From the NCBI GenBank assembly GCA_030149995.1, contig JASLGV010000126.1:1-5552 (forward strand): a DNA stretch of 5,552 nucleotides. The letters are read 5' to 3'. Made by a program: the position numbers and the translations under genes. The stretch comes from Pedobacter sp. GTDB lineage: Bacteria > Bacteroidota > Bacteroidia > Sphingobacteriales > Sphingobacteriaceae. This document shows positions 5,399 through 5,552 of the stretch, piece by piece (position 1 is the first letter of the stretch; each line of letters begins with the position of its first letter). Below the pieces are notes generated by a model. The model did not search any database and was not told where the DNA came from. It was given only the letters and a program-made list of their open reading frames with translations.

Positions 5399-5552
5399 AT
5401 GAAACAATCAGATCAGTCATATGAAAGGTGCGAGCAGGAACTAATGGCCATACGGGATAGCCTCGACATTTTAGGGGGGAAGTGGAAACTGCGTATAATG
5501 CGTTACCTGCGCAATCAGGTAGAGGAAACAAATACCTTTAAAAAGATGCAGC
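5399..5552 (+). CDS. HxlR-family regulator, N-terminal part (cut by window edge)
   Basis: From the ATG at 5399 the frame stays open for 51 codons to the right edge. It reads RCEQELMAIRDSLDILGGKWKLRIMRYLRN (residues 10-39), the diagnostic start of the HxlR domain with GGKWK at 26-30, and then TFKKMQ at the edge, the beginning of the helix-turn-helix. About 60-75 residues, including the recognition helix and wing, should lie outside. A cysteine at position 11 sits 18 residues before the Trp, near but not exactly where the YodB-type sensor Cys lies. An internal ATG (codon 16) would remove the first helix, so 5399 is preferred. The gene is divergent from the PhzF gene and probably regulates it. 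It is clearly different from the regulator at 1055, which reads AMDLIGGKWKAVILYHL in the same region. Confidence 0.88.
   Translation, partial: MKQSDQSYERCEQELMAIRDSLDILGGKWKLRIMRYLRNQVEETNTFKKMQ

Overview
The window looks like chromosomal DNA of a Bacteroidota species, probably a Sphingobacteriaceae relative such as Mucilaginibacter or Pedobacter. The signs are moderate GC, A-rich leaders with almost no Shine-Dalgarno sequences, TAnnTTTG-type -7 promoter elements, and the protein families present. The genus is inferred from style, not from a database match. No RNA gene, insertion sequence, CRISPR array or phage gene is visible. Gene density is high and no gene-free stretch exceeds 160 bp.

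Layout from left to right: (1) an NmrA-type NAD(P)-binding oxidoreductase on the minus strand (1-942), whose 3' end is cut by the window edge. (2) A 112-bp divergent promoter region carrying a perfect 12-bp inverted repeat and several AACTATAA half-sites. (3) An HxlR-family regulator (1055-1435), followed 33 bp later by an ATP-grasp enzyme of the DcsG/prokaryotic glutathione-synthetase-like type (1469-2338). (4) After a 157-bp gap, an MgtC/SapB-family membrane protein (2496-3143) and, 16 bp later, a DUF2252 kinase-like protein (3160-4359), apparently one operon. (5) Convergent to it, a PhzF-family protein on the minus strand (4401-5285). (6) A second divergent region (5286-5398) and the start of a second HxlR-family regulator (5399 to the right edge).

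The recurring theme is an HxlR regulator transcribed away from a small-molecule enzyme. It occurs at both ends, with NmrA on the left and PhzF on the right. The left pair resembles the known ytfG(qorB)/ytfH pair of E. coli, in which an NmrA-fold quinone reductase lies beside an HxlR regulator. A quinone, electrophile or redox-stress role is therefore a reasonable inference.

The most notable feature is the left divergent promoter. Its perfect palindrome carries a TTG (-33-like) and a TAAGTTTG (-7) on each strand, so the two promoters occupy the same 34 bp and the putative regulator site coincides with both. The central ATP-grasp, MgtC and DUF2252 genes have recognisable folds but no assignable substrates. 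I see no convincing evidence of a complete new multi-gene system. The best candidates for follow-up are the mirrored promoter/operator, the HxlR-ATP-grasp pair and the MgtC-DUF2252 pair.
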